From Candidatus Acetothermia bacterium (GTDB lineage: Bacteria > Bipolaricaulota > Bipolaricaulia > UBA7950 > UBA9294), in the NCBI GenBank assembly GCA_003545155.1, contig DQCH01000089.1:4512-10937 (forward strand): a stretch of 6,426 bases of DNA, in the 5' to 3' direction. The number at the start of each line of letters is the position of its first letter. The stretch's first letter is position 1. Below the pieces are notes generated by a model that was not told the DNA's origin, did not search any database, and saw only the letters and a list, made by a program, of their open reading frames with translations. Below, piece by piece: positions 5,986-6,426 of this stretch. The position numbers and the translations under genes are program-made.

Positions 5986-6426
5986 TCATGTCTCCGATAT
6001 CTCCGACATCCTTCTCCAGTGTTCCTGCATTCTCTCAAAAGCAGCATCGGGGTTGCCTTGAGCAATCGCTTCCAGTATCTCTTCGTGGAGATCAACGACG
6101 CGTTGCAAGGCGGCGGAATCTTTCAGGTAGTAATGGTGAGTAAATTCACGATAAAGTTTCTGCTCCATTGTATTGATCAGTGGGATAAGAGTGGCCGAAA
6201 CCAGACGATTCTCCACTGCTTCAGCCAGGGCAATGTGAAACTCCTTGTCGGCATCGAAGTAGGGATCAAAGTCACCATTACGAGCGAGGGTTCGCATCTT
6301 GCCGATGATTTCTCGGAGTGTGGTAACCTGCTTGGAGGTGCGATTGAGGGCGGCAAGTTTTGCCAGAGGTGGTTCCAACGCCTCGCGTGCTTCCATTACC
6401 TCCACCTGAATCCGTGAAGTAACAGG
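5986..6426 (-). CDS. GntR-family transcriptional regulator, FCD (FadR-type) ligand-binding domain, C-terminal part
   Basis: Only the last 146 residues are in the window; the frame stays open to the right edge, so the N-terminal winged-helix DNA-binding domain lies outside. An apparent GTG start at 6405 is internal, because the residues before it (PVTSRIQ) continue the domain. The all-helical FCD domain begins near fragment residue 8 (VEVMEAREALEPPLAKLAA). The metal-binding set typical of FCD proteins is complete: Asp60 and His64 in DADKEFHIAL, His114 in LHEEIL and His136 in MQEHW; the usual metal is zinc or nickel and the ligand a small carboxylate. The protein ends 10 residues after the last His. 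Lying directly upstream of the importer on the same strand, it probably controls the cluster in response to the imported compound or a product. Family sure from the FCD part; target and ligand are inference. Confidence 0.92.
   Translation of the reverse strand, partial: PVTSRIQVEVMEAREALEPPLAKLAALNRTSKQVTTLREIIGKMRTLARNGDFDPYFDADKEFHIALAEAVENRLVSATLIPLINTMEQKLYREFTHHYYLKDSAALQRVVDLHEEILEAIAQGNPDAAFERMQEHWRRMSEISET

Noticed and set aside
5986..6405. Complete 139-residue regulator starting at GTG 6405
   Set aside because: The frame remains open to the window edge and the FCD domain begins at about that point, so the DNA-binding half must lie outside; it is a truncated view, not a short gene.

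Overview
This window is an ordinary but well-preserved bacterial catabolic/uptake cluster. Every recognisable gene lies on the minus strand, so transcription runs from high to low coordinates. In transcription order it holds: the C-terminal part of a GntR/FadR-type (FCD-domain) regulator cut by the right edge; a family 5 extracellular solute-binding protein; two membrane permease subunits of a dipeptide/oligopeptide ABC importer (DppB-like, then DppC-like); an ArgE/DapE-type M20 metallo-deacylase; and, after a gap of about 0.3 kb, the first 221 residues of carbamate kinase (arcC), cut by the left edge.

The organism cannot be named from this stretch. By eye the base composition is moderately GC-rich. 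Shine-Dalgarno sites are strong, and two consecutive genes (dppC-like and M20) appear to start at TTG, each about 10 nt after the site. The solute-binding protein has a Sec signal peptide without a lipobox cysteine, which fits a soluble periplasmic protein in a two-membrane bacterium. Carbamate kinase next to peptide uptake suggests an amino-acid- or peptide-fermenting anaerobe; phyla such as Bipolaricaulota, Synergistota or Thermotogota are guesses only.

Layout: 1-665 arcC (partial); 666-973 non-coding, with two notable inverted repeats; 974-2143 M20 deacylase; 2158-3057 dppC-like; 3080-4027 dppB-like; 4028-4233 intergenic, with a 12-bp GC-rich hairpin just after the solute-binding gene and a smaller inverted repeat nearer dppB; 4234-5832 solute-binding protein; 5833-5985 a purine-rich leader; 5986-6426 the FCD regulator.

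A reasonable reading is that the regulator senses a small carboxylate, the importer brings in a peptide or N-acylated amino acid, and the M20 enzyme releases the amino acid. Carbamate kinase would make ATP from carbamoyl phosphate produced by enzymes outside the window. The substrate is not determined by the sequence. No ATP-binding (DppD/DppF) subunits are encoded here. I found no CRISPR array, mobile element, tRNA or rRNA, and no clearly new system; the most interesting signals are the RNA-structure candidates between genes and the substrate question.
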